Assembly (NCBI GenBank): GCA_937898635.1
Contig: CALEJW010000151.1
Span: 1 to 15,664, forward strand
Length of the DNA: 15,664 nt
Source: an uncultured Pseudomonadota bacterium
GTDB lineage: Bacteria > Pseudomonadota > Gammaproteobacteria > Burkholderiales > Usitatibacteraceae
Direction: 5' to 3'
Shown: positions 5,819 to 13,454 of the stretch, in pieces
How positions within the stretch are numbered: position 1 is the first letter of the stretch
Layout of the letters: the number at the start of each line of letters is the position of its first letter
Made by a program: the position numbers and the translations under genes
The notes under the pieces: model-generated
The model's input: the letters and a program-made list of their open reading frames with translations, nothing else
The model's database searches: none
Told to the model about the DNA's origin: nothing

Positions 5819-8287
5819 ATGCTGCCACTCATCCTGTCGATATTCGCCGTGGTCGCCGCGACCTGGCTGCTCGCCTACCACCGCGCGACCGGGCTCGCGT
5901 GGACGCTCGCGCTCGCCGCGCTCGCCGCGGGCCTCACCTGGCTCGCCGACGCGCCGCGCGCGCTCGCGGCGGCCGCCTGGGTCGCGGTCGCGCTCTTCGG
6001 CGCGCTCTCCGTCGTGAAGCCGCTTCGCCGCGCGGTCGTGACGGGGCCGCTCTTCGGCCTCTTCAAGCGCGTGCTGCCGCAGATGTCGCAGACGGAGCAG
6101 GAGGCGCTCGACGCGGGCAGCGTCTGGTGGGACGCGGACCTCTTCTCCGGCAATCCGGACTGGGCCCGGATGCTCGCCTACCCCGCGGCGAGGCTCACCG
6201 CCGAGGAGAAGGCCTTCGTGGACGGCCCCGTCGAGGAGCTCTGCGGGATGCTCGACGAGTGGGACATCAACCACGAGCGCATGGACCTCTCGCCCGAGGC
6301 CTGGAAGTTCATCCGCGACAAGGGCTTCCTCGGCATCATCATCCCGAAGGAATTCGGGGGGATGGGCTTCTCCGCCTTCGCGCATTCCGAGATCGTCACC
6401 AAGATCTCCACCCGCAGCGGGGCGGCGGCGGTGACGGTCATGGTGCCCAATTCCCTCGGCCCGGCCGAGCTCCTGATGCACTACGGCACCGACGAGCAGA
6501 AGCGCCACTACCTGCCGCGCCTCGCGAAGGGGCTGGAGATCCCCTGCTTCGCGCTCACCAACCCGGAGGCCGGCTCGGACGCGGCCTCGATTCCCGACTT
6601 CGGCATCGTCTGCAAGGGCACGCACGAGGGCAGGGAGACGCTCGGCATCCGCCTCACCTGGGAGAAGCGCTACATCACGCTCGCCCCGGTCGCGACACTC
6701 CTCGGCCTCGCGTTCAAGCTCTACGACCCGGACGGGCTGCTGGGCGGCGAGGAGGACATCGGCATCACGCTCGCCCTCGTGCCCACCTCGCACCCCGGCG
6801 TGGAGACGGGCCGGCGCCACGACCCGCTGGGCTGCGCGTTCATGAACGGGCCGACGACGGGCAAGGACGTCTTCGTGCCGCTGGACTGGGTGATCGGCGG
6901 CCGGGCCCAGGTGGGCACCGGCTGGCGCATGCTGATGGAATGCCTGGCCGCCGGCCGCTCGATCTCGCTGCCCTCGATGTCCATGGCCGCGGGCAAGATC
7001 GCCTCGCGCGTGACCGGCGCCTACGCCCGGATCCGCACGCAGTTCAAGACGCCCATCGGGCGCTTCGAGGGGATCGAGGAGCCCCTGGCGCGCATCGGCG
7101 GCACGACCTACCTGATGGACGGCATGCGCCGCATGACCATGTCCGCGCTCGACATGGGCGAGAAGCCGAGCGTCATCTCGGCGATCTGCAAGTACCACAT
7201 GACGGAGCGCATGCGCTCGGTCATCAACGACGCGATGGACGTCCACGGCGGCAAGGGGATCTGCATGGGCCCCAGCAACTACCTCGGCCGCGCCTACCAG
7301 ACGCTTCCCATCGCGATCACCGTCGAGGGCGCCAACATCCTCACGCGCTCGCTCATCATCTTCGGGCAGGGCGCCATCCGCTGCCATCCCTGGGTGCTCA
7401 AGGAGATGCGCGCGGCGGCGGGCGACGACCTCGAGGCCTTCGACCAAGCGTTCTGGAGTCACGTCGCGTTCACGCTGGGCAACGGGGCGCGCGCCCTCTG
7501 GCTCGGCCTCACCGGCGGCAAGGGCGTGGCCGTGCCGGGGGCCTCCGAGACGCGCCGCTACCTCCAGATCCTCACGCGCTTCTCGTCCGCCTTCGCGCTC
7601 CTCGCGGACATGTCGATGTTCGTGATCGGCGGCAGCCTCAAGAGGAAGGAGATGCTCTCCGCGCGCCTGGGCGACATCCTCTCGCACCTCTACATGATGT
7701 CGGCCACCGTCAAGCGCTTCCACGACGAGGGCTGCCCGAAGGAGGACCTGCCGCTCCTCACCTGGGCGATGTACGACAGCTCCTTCAAGCTGCAGGTGGC
7801 CATGGACGGCGTGCTCGCCAACTTCCCGAGCCGGCCGGTCGCCTGGGCGCTGCGCCAGGTCATCTTCCCCAAGGGGCTCACGCTCACCGCGCCGCACGAC
7901 AAGTGGGCCTCGCGCGTGGCGAGGCTCCTGATCGAGCCGGGCCCCGTGCGCGACCGCCTCACCGCGGGCGTCTACCTGCCGCGCAGGGAGGACGATCTCG
8001 TCGGCCGCCTCGAGTTCGCGATGGAGGCCGTCATCGCCGCGGAGCCGATGGAGGCGAAGATCCGCGCCGCGCAGAAGGAAGGCAGGCTCCCGCAGCGCAC
8101 GCTCGCGGAGCGCCGCGACGCCGCGGTGAAGGGCGGCATCCTCACGAGCGCGGAGTTCGAGCACCTGGCCCGCACCGACCGGCTCAGGCGCGCCGTCATC
8201 ATGGTCGACGACTTCCCCACCGACCTTTCCCGGCAATCCCGAGAGGAGAAGGCCCCATGGCCGCTCAAAGCCGCCGCGTCCATGTAA
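5819..8287 (+). CDS. fadE: Long-form acyl-CoA dehydrogenase FadE
   Basis: The 822-residue product catalyses the first, FAD-dependent step of beta-oxidation (acyl-CoA to trans-2-enoyl-CoA). It matches E. coli FadE (814 residues) along its length: N-terminal hydrophobic segments at about residues 2-20, 27-43 and 50-65 that anchor it to the inner membrane, the linker LPQMSQTEQEALDAGSVWWD, the dehydrogenase core with VPNSLGPAELLMHYGTDEQK and CFALTNPEAGSDA, and EKRYITLAPVATLLGLAFKL. The catalytic glutamate is expected at E503 in TVEGANILTRS. The long C-terminal extension is present, with GGSLKRKEMLSARLGDILS and LPLLTWAMYD. AAGGAG (5807-5812) lies 6 nt before the ATG; the much longer frame open upstream is a shadow across the regulator gene. 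The last 31 nt overlap the thiolase gene, a sign of tight coupling. Substrates are probably medium- to long-chain acyl-CoAs. Confidence 0.96.
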   Translation: MLPLILSIFAVVAATWLLAYHRATGLAWTLALAALAAGLTWLADAPRALAAAAWVAVALFGALSVVKPLRRAVVTGPLFGLFKRVLPQMSQTEQEALDAGSVWWDADLFSGNPDWARMLAYPAARLTAEEKAFVDGPVEELCGMLDEWDINHERMDLSPEAWKFIRDKGFLGIIIPKEFGGMGFSAFAHSEIVTKISTRSGAAAVTVMVPNSLGPAELLMHYGTDEQKRHYLPRLAKGLEIPCFALTNPEAGSDAASIPDFGIVCKGTHEGRETLGIRLTWEKRYITLAPVATLLGLAFKLYDPDGLLGGEEDIGITLALVPTSHPGVETGRRHDPLGCAFMNGPTTGKDVFVPLDWVIGGRAQVGTGWRMLMECLAAGRSISLPSMSMAAGKIASRVTGAYARIRTQFKTPIGRFEGIEEPLARIGGTTYLMDGMRRMTMSALDMGEKPSVISAICKYHMTERMRSVINDAMDVHGGKGICMGPSNYLGRAYQTLPIAITVEGANILTRSLIIFGQGAIRCHPWVLKEMRAAAGDDLEAFDQAFWSHVAFTLGNGARALWLGLTGGKGVAVPGASETRRYLQILTRFSSAFALLADMSMFVIGGSLKRKEMLSARLGDILSHLYMMSATVKRFHDEGCPKEDLPLLTWAMYDSSFKLQVAMDGVLANFPSRPVAWALRQVIFPKGLTLTAPHDKWASRVARLLIEPGPVRDRLTAGVYLPRREDDLVGRLEFAMEAVIAAEPMEAKIRAAQKEGRLPQRTLAERRDAAVKGGILTSAEFEHLARTDRLRRAVIMVDDFPTDLSRQSREEKAPWPLKAAASM

Positions 8288-9546
8288 TCGACGGCGCCCG
8301 CACGCCGTTCCTCAAGGCGAAGAGGGGGCTCGGCCCCTTTTCCGCCTCCGACCTCGCGGTCGCCGCCGGGCGCCCGCTCGTCGCCCGGCAGCCCTTCGAG
8401 GCGAGCGCCTTCGACGAGGTCATCATCGGCGCCGCGATGCCCTCGCCGGACGAGGCCAACATCGGCCGCGTCGTCTCGCTTCGCCTGGGCTGCGGGGAGA
8501 AGGTGCCGGCGTGGACCGTCATGCGCAACTGCGCCTCGGGCATGCAGGCGATCGACACCGCCTGCCTGAACATCCAGGCCGGGCGCTCGAGCCTGGTGCT
8601 CGCGGGCGGCACCGACGCCATGAGCCACGCGCCGCTGCTCTTCGGGCCGGCGATGGTGAACTGGCTCGCGGACTGGTATGCCGCGAAGTCCCTCGGGCAG
8701 AAGCTCGCCACGGCCGCGAAGTTCCGCCTCGCCAACCTCGCGCCGGTGATCGCGATCCTGCGCGGGCTCACCGACCCGGTGGTGAAGCTCTCCATGGGGT
8801 CGACGGCCGAGATCGTCGCGCGGCGCTTCGGCGTCACGCGGCAGATGATGGACGAGTACGCGGTGGAGTCCCACCGCCGGCTCGCCTTCGCGCAGGACAA
8901 CGGCCACCTCGCCGAGATCGAGCCGATCTACGGCCCGGACGGCACCGTCCACGCGACCGACGACGGGCTGCGCCGCGACTCCTCCGTGGAGAAACTCGCG
9001 AAGCTGAAGCCGGCGTTCGACCGGACCTACGGCGCCGTGACGCCCGGCAACAGCTCGCAGATCACCGACGGCGCCGCGATGCTGGTCCTCGCGGCGGAGG
9101 AGGTGCTGGACGAGTACGGCCTCGCGAGCCTGGGACGCGTGGTCGACGCCAACTGGGGCGCCCTCGACCCCGCGGAAATGGGCCTGGGGCCCGTGCACGC
9201 CATCACGCCGATGCTGCAGCGCCACCGCCTCGGCTGGGACGACATCGACTGCGTCGAGGTGAACGAGGCCTTCGCCGCCCAGGTGCTCGGCTGCCTCGCC
9301 GCGTGGGAGAGCGACGCGTACTGCAAGGAGCACTTCGGGCTGGAGCGCGCCTTCGGCCGCCTGGACCGGGGCAAGCTCAACGTCGACGGCGGCGCCATCG
9401 CCCTGGGACACCCCATCGGCGCCTCCGGCGCCCGCGTCGTGCTGCACGCGCTCAAGGTGCTCGAGCGCACCGGCGGCAAGCGCGCGGTCGCCTCCCTGTG
9501 CATCGGGGGCGGCCAGGGCGGCGCGATGCTCCTCGAGCGACCCTGA
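8257..9546 (+). CDS. fadI: Acetyl-CoA C-acyltransferase (3-ketoacyl-CoA thiolase), FadI-like
   Basis: The 429-residue thiolase performs the last step of the spiral, cleaving 3-ketoacyl-CoA with CoA to acetyl-CoA and a shortened acyl-CoA. The active-site residues are all there: nucleophilic C92 in VMRNCASGMQ, the NEAF motif (ECVEVNEAFAAQ region near residue 335), H385 in GGAIALGHPIGASGAR and C415 in CIGGGQGGAM. A hydrophobic stretch at about residues 145-170 (KFRLANLAPVIAILRGLTDP) sits in the loop domain; such segments in FadI-type thiolases help membrane or complex association. The length fits FadI (about 436) better than FadA (about 387) or PhaA (about 393). The ATG at 8257 has AGGAGA (8244-8249) upstream and lies inside the end of fadE. 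The fadJ-like partner follows 15 nt downstream. The fadI name is given by likeness and pairing; a FadA-type role is the alternative. Confidence 0.9.
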   Translation: MAAQSRRVHVIDGARTPFLKAKRGLGPFSASDLAVAAGRPLVARQPFEASAFDEVIIGAAMPSPDEANIGRVVSLRLGCGEKVPAWTVMRNCASGMQAIDTACLNIQAGRSSLVLAGGTDAMSHAPLLFGPAMVNWLADWYAAKSLGQKLATAAKFRLANLAPVIAILRGLTDPVVKLSMGSTAEIVARRFGVTRQMMDEYAVESHRRLAFAQDNGHLAEIEPIYGPDGTVHATDDGLRRDSSVEKLAKLKPAFDRTYGAVTPGNSSQITDGAAMLVLAAEEVLDEYGLASLGRVVDANWGALDPAEMGLGPVHAITPMLQRHRLGWDDIDCVEVNEAFAAQVLGCLAAWESDAYCKEHFGLERAFGRLDRGKLNVDGGAIALGHPIGASGARVVLHALKVLERTGGKRAVASLCIGGGQGGAMLLERP

Positions 9547-9561
9547 ACCGGAAGGCGAGAC

Positions 9562-11604
9562 ATGGACCTGAAGCACTGGAAGCTCGAGACGGACGCGCAG
9601 AACATCGCCTGGCTCTGGTTCGACCGGGCCGGCACCGCGACCAACACCTTTTCCACGGAAGTGCTCCAGGAGCTGGGCCACGTGGCGGACCATCTCGCCG
9701 CGATGCCGCCCGCGGGGCTCGCGATCCTGTCCGCCAAGGACAACGGCTTCGCCGCCGGGGCCGACATCGACGAGTTCACGCGCATCGCCAGCGCGGACGA
9801 GGCCATGGCCTTCACCACGCTCGGCAACGTGGTGTTCGACAAGATCGCCGCGCTCGGCTTTCCCACCGTCGCGATGATCCACGGCTTCTGCATGGGCGGC
9901 GGCACGGAGCTGGCGCTCGCCTGCCGCTACCGCATCGCCGACGACGGGCCGAAGACGCGCATGGCGCTGCCGGAGGTCCTCATCGGCATCGTCCCCGGGT
10001 GGGGCGGGGCGAAGCGCCTGCCGCCCCTCGTGGGCGCCGCGGGCGCGCTCGACCTCATGCTGACCGGCCGGGGCGTCGACGCGCGGCGCGCGAAGCGGAT
10101 GGGGCTCGTGGACGCGGTGACGCAGAAGCGCCACTTCGCCAACGCCGTGCGCCTCTTCCTCGCGAAGCCGCCGGCGCCGCACAGGCCGCCGCTCGCCGCG
10201 GCCATCGCCGGCTGGCCCGGCGTGCGCGCCATCGTCGCGGCGATGTCGCGCCGCCAGGTGGCCGCGAAGGCGCGCGAGGACCACTACCCGGCGCCCTACG
10301 CGATCATCGACCTGTGGAAGGACTTCGGCGGGGAAGTGCGAGACGTCCCGATCGCCCACCGCGCCTCGATGGCGAGCCTCTTCGCGCACCCGACGACGCG
10401 AAACCTCATCCGCCTCTTCAAGCTCCAGGACCGGATGAAGGCGCTGGGCAAGCCCGAGTCCGGGAAGGAAGGCGCCGGCGAGTCCCAGCCGCCCGTGCGC
10501 CACCTGCACGTGATCGGGGCCGGCGCCATGGGCGGCGACATCGCGGCGTGGTGCGCCCTCAAGGGCATCACCGTGACGCTCCAGGACCTCGCGCCGGAGC
10601 GCATCGCGCCCGCGATCCAGCGCGCCCACCAGCTCTACACCCGGCGCCTGAAGCAGCCGCACCTCGTCCAGGCGGCCTTCGACCGCCTCATCCCCGACGT
10701 GAGGGGCGACGGCGTGCCGAAGGCGGACCTCGTGATCGAGGCGATCGTCGAGAACGCCGAGGTGAAGCGCAAGCTCTTCGCCGGCGTCGAGCCGCGGATG
10801 AAGGAGGGCGCGATCCTCGCCTCCAACACCTCGAGCATCCCGCTGCAGGAGCTCTCGGGCGTCCTCAGGCGCCCGGAGCGGCTCGTGGGGCTGCACTTCT
10901 TCAACCCCGTGGCGATGATGATGCTCGTGGAGATCGTCGAGGGCCCGCAGACCTCCCCGGCGGTGATGCTGGCGGGGCAGGCGTTCGCGCGCCAGATCGA
11001 GAAGCTGCCGCTGCCCTGCAAGAGCGCGCCCGGCTTCCTCGTGAACCGCGTGCTCTCGCCCTACCTCATGGAGGCGATGCTCATGCTCGACGAGGGGCTG
11101 CCGGGCGAGACGATCGACGCGGCCGCGAAGGACTTCGGCATGCCCATGGGCCCGATCGAGCTCGCCGACATGGTGGGGCTCGACATCTGCTGGGCCGTGG
11201 GACAGGAGCTCGCGAAGCCCGGCACGCCCGTCCCGAGGAAGCTCCAGGCCGCGATCGAGGCGAAGCACCTCGGCAAGAAGACGGGCAAGGGCTTCTACAC
11301 GTGGGTGAAGGGCAAGCCGCAGAAGTCCCGCGGCAGCGGCTCGGTGGATCTCAAGCCCCTGGCGGACCGCCTCGTGGCGCCTGCGCTCAACGAGGCCGTG
11401 GCCTGCCTGCGGGAGGGGATCGTGGCGGACGCCGACCTGTGCGACGCGGGCGTCATCTTCGGCACCGGCTTCGCGCCGCACCGCGGCGGGCCGATCTCCG
11501 CGATCCGCGAGCGCGGCAAGGACGCGTGGCTCGCGACGATGGCGGAGCTCAAGGCGAAGCACGGCGAGCGCTTCGAGCCCGACACCGGCTGGGGCGCGAT
11601 CTGA
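9562..11604 (+). CDS. fadJ: Enoyl-CoA hydratase / 3-hydroxyacyl-CoA dehydrogenase fusion, FadJ-like
   Basis: The 680-residue protein joins two activities in the FadB/FadJ order. The N-terminal crotonase domain (about residues 1-185) has the oxyanion-hole region FAAGADIDEF and both catalytic glutamates, E116 in GGGTELALA and E138 in LPEVLIGIVPGWGG. A linker follows, then the NAD-binding domain (from about residue 313) with the Rossmann motif VIGAGAMGGDIA. The catalytic histidine H445 lies in LHFFNPVAMMMLVEIV, and SNTSSIPLQEL and PGFLVNRVLSPYL are typical. Two C-terminal helical dehydrogenase domains complete it. It is a little shorter than E. coli FadJ (714) and FadB (729). With the thiolase just upstream it would form a trifunctional-type complex turning enoyl-CoA into acetyl-CoA plus shortened acyl-CoA. 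Its stop TGA shares a base with the next ATG. Whether it has isomerase activity as in FadB cannot be told. Confidence 0.93.
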   Translation: MDLKHWKLETDAQNIAWLWFDRAGTATNTFSTEVLQELGHVADHLAAMPPAGLAILSAKDNGFAAGADIDEFTRIASADEAMAFTTLGNVVFDKIAALGFPTVAMIHGFCMGGGTELALACRYRIADDGPKTRMALPEVLIGIVPGWGGAKRLPPLVGAAGALDLMLTGRGVDARRAKRMGLVDAVTQKRHFANAVRLFLAKPPAPHRPPLAAAIAGWPGVRAIVAAMSRRQVAAKAREDHYPAPYAIIDLWKDFGGEVRDVPIAHRASMASLFAHPTTRNLIRLFKLQDRMKALGKPESGKEGAGESQPPVRHLHVIGAGAMGGDIAAWCALKGITVTLQDLAPERIAPAIQRAHQLYTRRLKQPHLVQAAFDRLIPDVRGDGVPKADLVIEAIVENAEVKRKLFAGVEPRMKEGAILASNTSSIPLQELSGVLRRPERLVGLHFFNPVAMMMLVEIVEGPQTSPAVMLAGQAFARQIEKLPLPCKSAPGFLVNRVLSPYLMEAMLMLDEGLPGETIDAAAKDFGMPMGPIELADMVGLDICWAVGQELAKPGTPVPRKLQAAIEAKHLGKKTGKGFYTWVKGKPQKSRGSGSVDLKPLADRLVAPALNEAVACLREGIVADADLCDAGVIFGTGFAPHRGGPISAIRERGKDAWLATMAELKAKHGERFEPDTGWGAI

Positions 11605-12074
11605 TGGCCGGCGGCGGGGCCCTCGCGATGTGGCGGCGCCTCGAGCCGCTGCCGCTCGGCAAGGCGATCTTCTCCCGGCTCGTGTGCTGGAAGGCGCCCT
11701 ACTTCGCGACGATCCGTCCCCGCTTCGAGGAGTTCGGGCCGGGGCGCGCCCGCGTCTCGATGCGCAAGCGCCGCGCCGTCACGAACCACATCGGCACCGT
11801 GCACGCGATCGCGATGTGCAACCTCGCGGAGCTCGCCGCGGGAACCATGACGGAGGTCACCATCCCGCCCTCCATGCGCTGGCTTCCCAAGGGCATGCGC
11901 GTGGAGTACCTGAAGAAGGCGGCGGGCGACGTCGAGGCGAGCGCCACGCTCGGCGCGGTCGACGAGGGCCCGGGCCGCGAGGTGCCGGTGACGGTGGAGG
12001 TGAGGGATCGCGGGGGCGAATGCGTGTGCCGCGCGGTCATCACGATGTGGGTCTCGCCGCGACCGGTGTCCTGA
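11604..12074 (+). CDS. Hotdog-fold protein, DUF4442 type, probable acyl-CoA thioesterase
   Basis: The 156-residue product has the DUF4442 hotdog pattern. An N-terminal helix region (PLGKAIFSRLVCWKAPYFATIRPRF) leads to the first strand VSMRKRRAVTNHIGTVHAIAMCNLAELAAG, where NHIGTVHA occupies the place of the catalytic or CoA-binding turn (HGG in PaaI) and the long hot-dog helix follows. Strands MRVEYLKKA, VEASATL, VPVTVEVRD and CVCRAVITMWVS make the sheet. Hotdog proteins of this kind are often thioesterases, but few DUF4442 members have known substrates. The ATG overlaps the fadJ-like TGA by one base (ATGA), a strong sign of co-translation, and the position inside a beta-oxidation operon points to acyl-CoA or a hydroxy/enoyl-CoA intermediate as substrate. 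A second start at ATG 11628 would drop eight residues. Substrate and reaction are inference. Confidence 0.83.
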   Translation: MAGGGALAMWRRLEPLPLGKAIFSRLVCWKAPYFATIRPRFEEFGPGRARVSMRKRRAVTNHIGTVHAIAMCNLAELAAGTMTEVTIPPSMRWLPKGMRVEYLKKAAGDVEASATLGAVDEGPGREVPVTVEVRDRGGECVCRAVITMWVSPRPVS

Positions 12075-12081
12075 GGCCGCG

Positions 12082-12957
12082 ATGGAGCTCAGGGACATGG
12101 CGCAGGCCGCCGACGGCCAGGAACTCGCGGTGACGCGCTTTCCCGCCGAGGGCCGCGCCTGGGGCACGGTGCTCGTCGCCGGCGCGATGGGCGTGCGCCA
12201 GGGCTTCTACGAGCCGCTCGCCCGCTTTCTCGCGCAGGGCGGCCTGCACGTCCTCACGTTCGACTACCGCGGGATGGGCGCCTCCCGGAAGGGCCCGCTT
12301 CGCGGATTCGCGGCGAGCGTCACGGACTGGGCCGAGAGCGACCTCGACGCGATGCTGCGGCTCGCGCGCGCCATGGACCCGGCGCTCCCGGCCTTCGCGG
12401 TGGGGCACAGCCTCGGCGGCCAGCTCTTCGGGGCGGTGCCCGAGGGCGCGCGGCTCGAGGCGTTCGTGACCGTGACCGCGGGCTCCGGCTGGTACCGGCA
12501 CAACGAGCGCATGTTCTGGCGGGTGCGCTTCTTCTGGTTCGTCGCGATCCCGCTCCTCACGCCGCTCTTCGGCTACTTTCCCGGCCGGCGCCTCGGGATG
12601 GTCGGCGACCTCCCGGCGGGCGTGGCCTGGCAATGGCGGCGCTGGTGCCTGCACCGCGACTACCTGCTGCGGGAGGGCGAGGCGGTGCGCCGGCGCTTCG
12701 ACGCCGTCGCCGCGCCGGTGCTCGCCTATTCCTTCGCCGACGACGCGATGCTCACGAAGCGCGCGATCGACCGGCTGCACGGCTTCTACCGGAACGCGCG
12801 CGTGGAGCGGCGGCACGTCGCGCCCCTCGAGGCGGGGCGTTCGCGCATCGGCCACGTCGGCTACTTCCTGCCGGAGAGCCGCGACAACCTCTGGCGGGAC
12901 ACGCTCGAGTGGCTCCGCGCGAAGGCCGCGCCCGCCCCGCCCGCCATCCCGGAGTAG
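12082..12957 (+). CDS. Alpha/beta hydrolase (COG4757-like)
   Basis: The 291-residue product shows a complete alpha/beta-hydrolase triad: S110 in the elbow GHSLGG, an aspartate in YSFADD (D220 or D221) and H258 in RIGHVGYF. TVLVAGAMGVRQGFYEPLAR and LTFDYRGMGASRKGP give the oxyanion-hole side and the DYRGxGxS motif seen in COG4757-type hydrolases. A hydrophobic patch at about residues 146-165 (VRFFWFVAIPLLTPLFGYF) belongs to the lid region and suggests a lipid-like substrate, but it is too embedded to be called a membrane anchor. The gene starts 7 nt after the hotdog stop, with TGAGG overlapping that stop as Shine-Dalgarno sequence. Its place among fad genes makes an esterase or thioesterase acting on fatty-acyl compounds plausible. 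The substrate is unknown; members of this group are poorly characterised. Confidence 0.88.
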   Translation: MELRDMAQAADGQELAVTRFPAEGRAWGTVLVAGAMGVRQGFYEPLARFLAQGGLHVLTFDYRGMGASRKGPLRGFAASVTDWAESDLDAMLRLARAMDPALPAFAVGHSLGGQLFGAVPEGARLEAFVTVTAGSGWYRHNERMFWRVRFFWFVAIPLLTPLFGYFPGRRLGMVGDLPAGVAWQWRRWCLHRDYLLREGEAVRRRFDAVAAPVLAYSFADDAMLTKRAIDRLHGFYRNARVERRHVAPLEAGRSRIGHVGYFLPESRDNLWRDTLEWLRAKAAPAPPAIPE

Positions 12958-12960
12958 AAT
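12955..12960 (+). promoter_or_regulatory. TAGAAT overlapping the hydrolase stop, possible -10 box for the thioesterase gene
   Basis: The TAG stop of the alpha/beta hydrolase is also the first half of TAGAAT, 24 nt before the next ATG at 12985. A convincing -35 hexamer is not seen in the C-rich DNA upstream. It may provide internal transcription of the thioesterase and the second fusion gene. Confidence 0.35.
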
Positions 12961-12984
12961 CGGACGCCTGCCCGAGCCCGCCAG

Positions 12985-13389
12985 ATGAACGCCGATCTCC
13001 CCCAGGGCGAGCAGCCCGTTCTTCGCATCATCCCCATGCCCGCGGACACGAACGCGCACGGCACCATCTTCGGCGGCTGGGTGATGGCGCAGGTCGACCT
13101 CGCGGGAAGCGTCCCGGCCTACGAGCGCGCGCAGGGGCCCATCGTCACGGTCGCGGTGAATTCCTTCCTCTTCAAGGAGCCCGTGTTCGTGGGCGACCTC
13201 GTGAGCTTCTACGCGCGCGTGGTGAAGGTCGGGCGCACCTCCGTCACCGTGGACGTCGAGGTCTTCGCGCACCGCGGGCGCATCGGCCGCACGGACGCGG
13301 TCAAGGTCACCGAGGCGCAACTCACCTACGTCGCCATCGACGCCGAGCGCCGTCCGCGCCCGGTGCCGGGCGGCACCGAGAGGGCGTAG
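12985..13389 (+). CDS. Acyl-CoA thioesterase, hotdog fold, YciA-like
   Basis: The 134-residue product is a single-domain hotdog thioesterase of the YciA/BFIT type, which hydrolyses acyl-CoA to free acid and CoA in the cytoplasm. The family signature is plain: RIIPMPADTNAHGTIFGGWVMAQVDLAG at about residues 14-41, with N-x-GTIFGGW followed by the catalytic aspartate D38 in QVDLAG. VAVNSFLFKEPVFVGDLVSFYARV matches the second core region (F-x2-PV-x-GD), and TSVTVDVEVFA the later strand. The length agrees with E. coli YciA (132). It starts 27 nt after the hydrolase stop, with a weak Shine-Dalgarno sequence. Inside a beta-oxidation operon it may recover CoA when acyl-CoA accumulates. The chain-length preference cannot be read from sequence. 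The naming is more secure than for the DUF4442 neighbour. Confidence 0.92.
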   Translation: MNADLPQGEQPVLRIIPMPADTNAHGTIFGGWVMAQVDLAGSVPAYERAQGPIVTVAVNSFLFKEPVFVGDLVSFYARVVKVGRTSVTVDVEVFAHRGRIGRTDAVKVTEAQLTYVAIDAERRPRPVPGGTERA

Positions 13390-13414
13390 CGCCGGCCCGC
13401 ATCCCCACCCCATC

Positions 13415-13435
13415 GCCCGCGGGACCCGCGCGGGC
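13415..13435 (+). other. GC-rich stem-loop in the gap before the second fusion gene
   Basis: GCCCGCG (13415-13421) pairs with CGCGGGC (13429-13435) around a 7-nt loop, in the 65-bp gap between the thioesterase gene and the next TTG start. There is no T-run, so it is not a standard terminator. It could modulate read-through or mRNA processing, or be chance in such GC-rich DNA. Confidence 0.3.
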
Positions 13436-13442
13436 AAGCCCC

Positions 13443-13447
13443 AGGAG
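13443..13447 (+). promoter_or_regulatory. Shine-Dalgarno sequence supporting a TTG start
   Basis: AGGAG stands 7 nt before TTG 13455, which opens MSKFLVRKAAVLGAGVMG. Homologous dehydrogenases begin only a few residues before the Rossmann strand, so this start gives the expected length, while the next ATG (13503) falls inside the nucleotide-binding motif. Confidence 0.75.
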
Positions 13448-13454
13448 AAGAACC

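Noticed and set aside
5747..8236. Long minus-strand open frame of over 800 codons opposite fadE
   Set aside because: Product is rich in R, G, A, H, E and V without domains; it is the usual antisense shadow in GC-rich coding DNA. The plus strand matches FadE from end to end.
7972..11562. Minus-strand open frame of nearly 1200 codons opposite the thiolase and FadJ-like genes
   Set aside because: It spans several real plus-strand genes with intact catalytic residues, has low-complexity composition and no recognisable domain.
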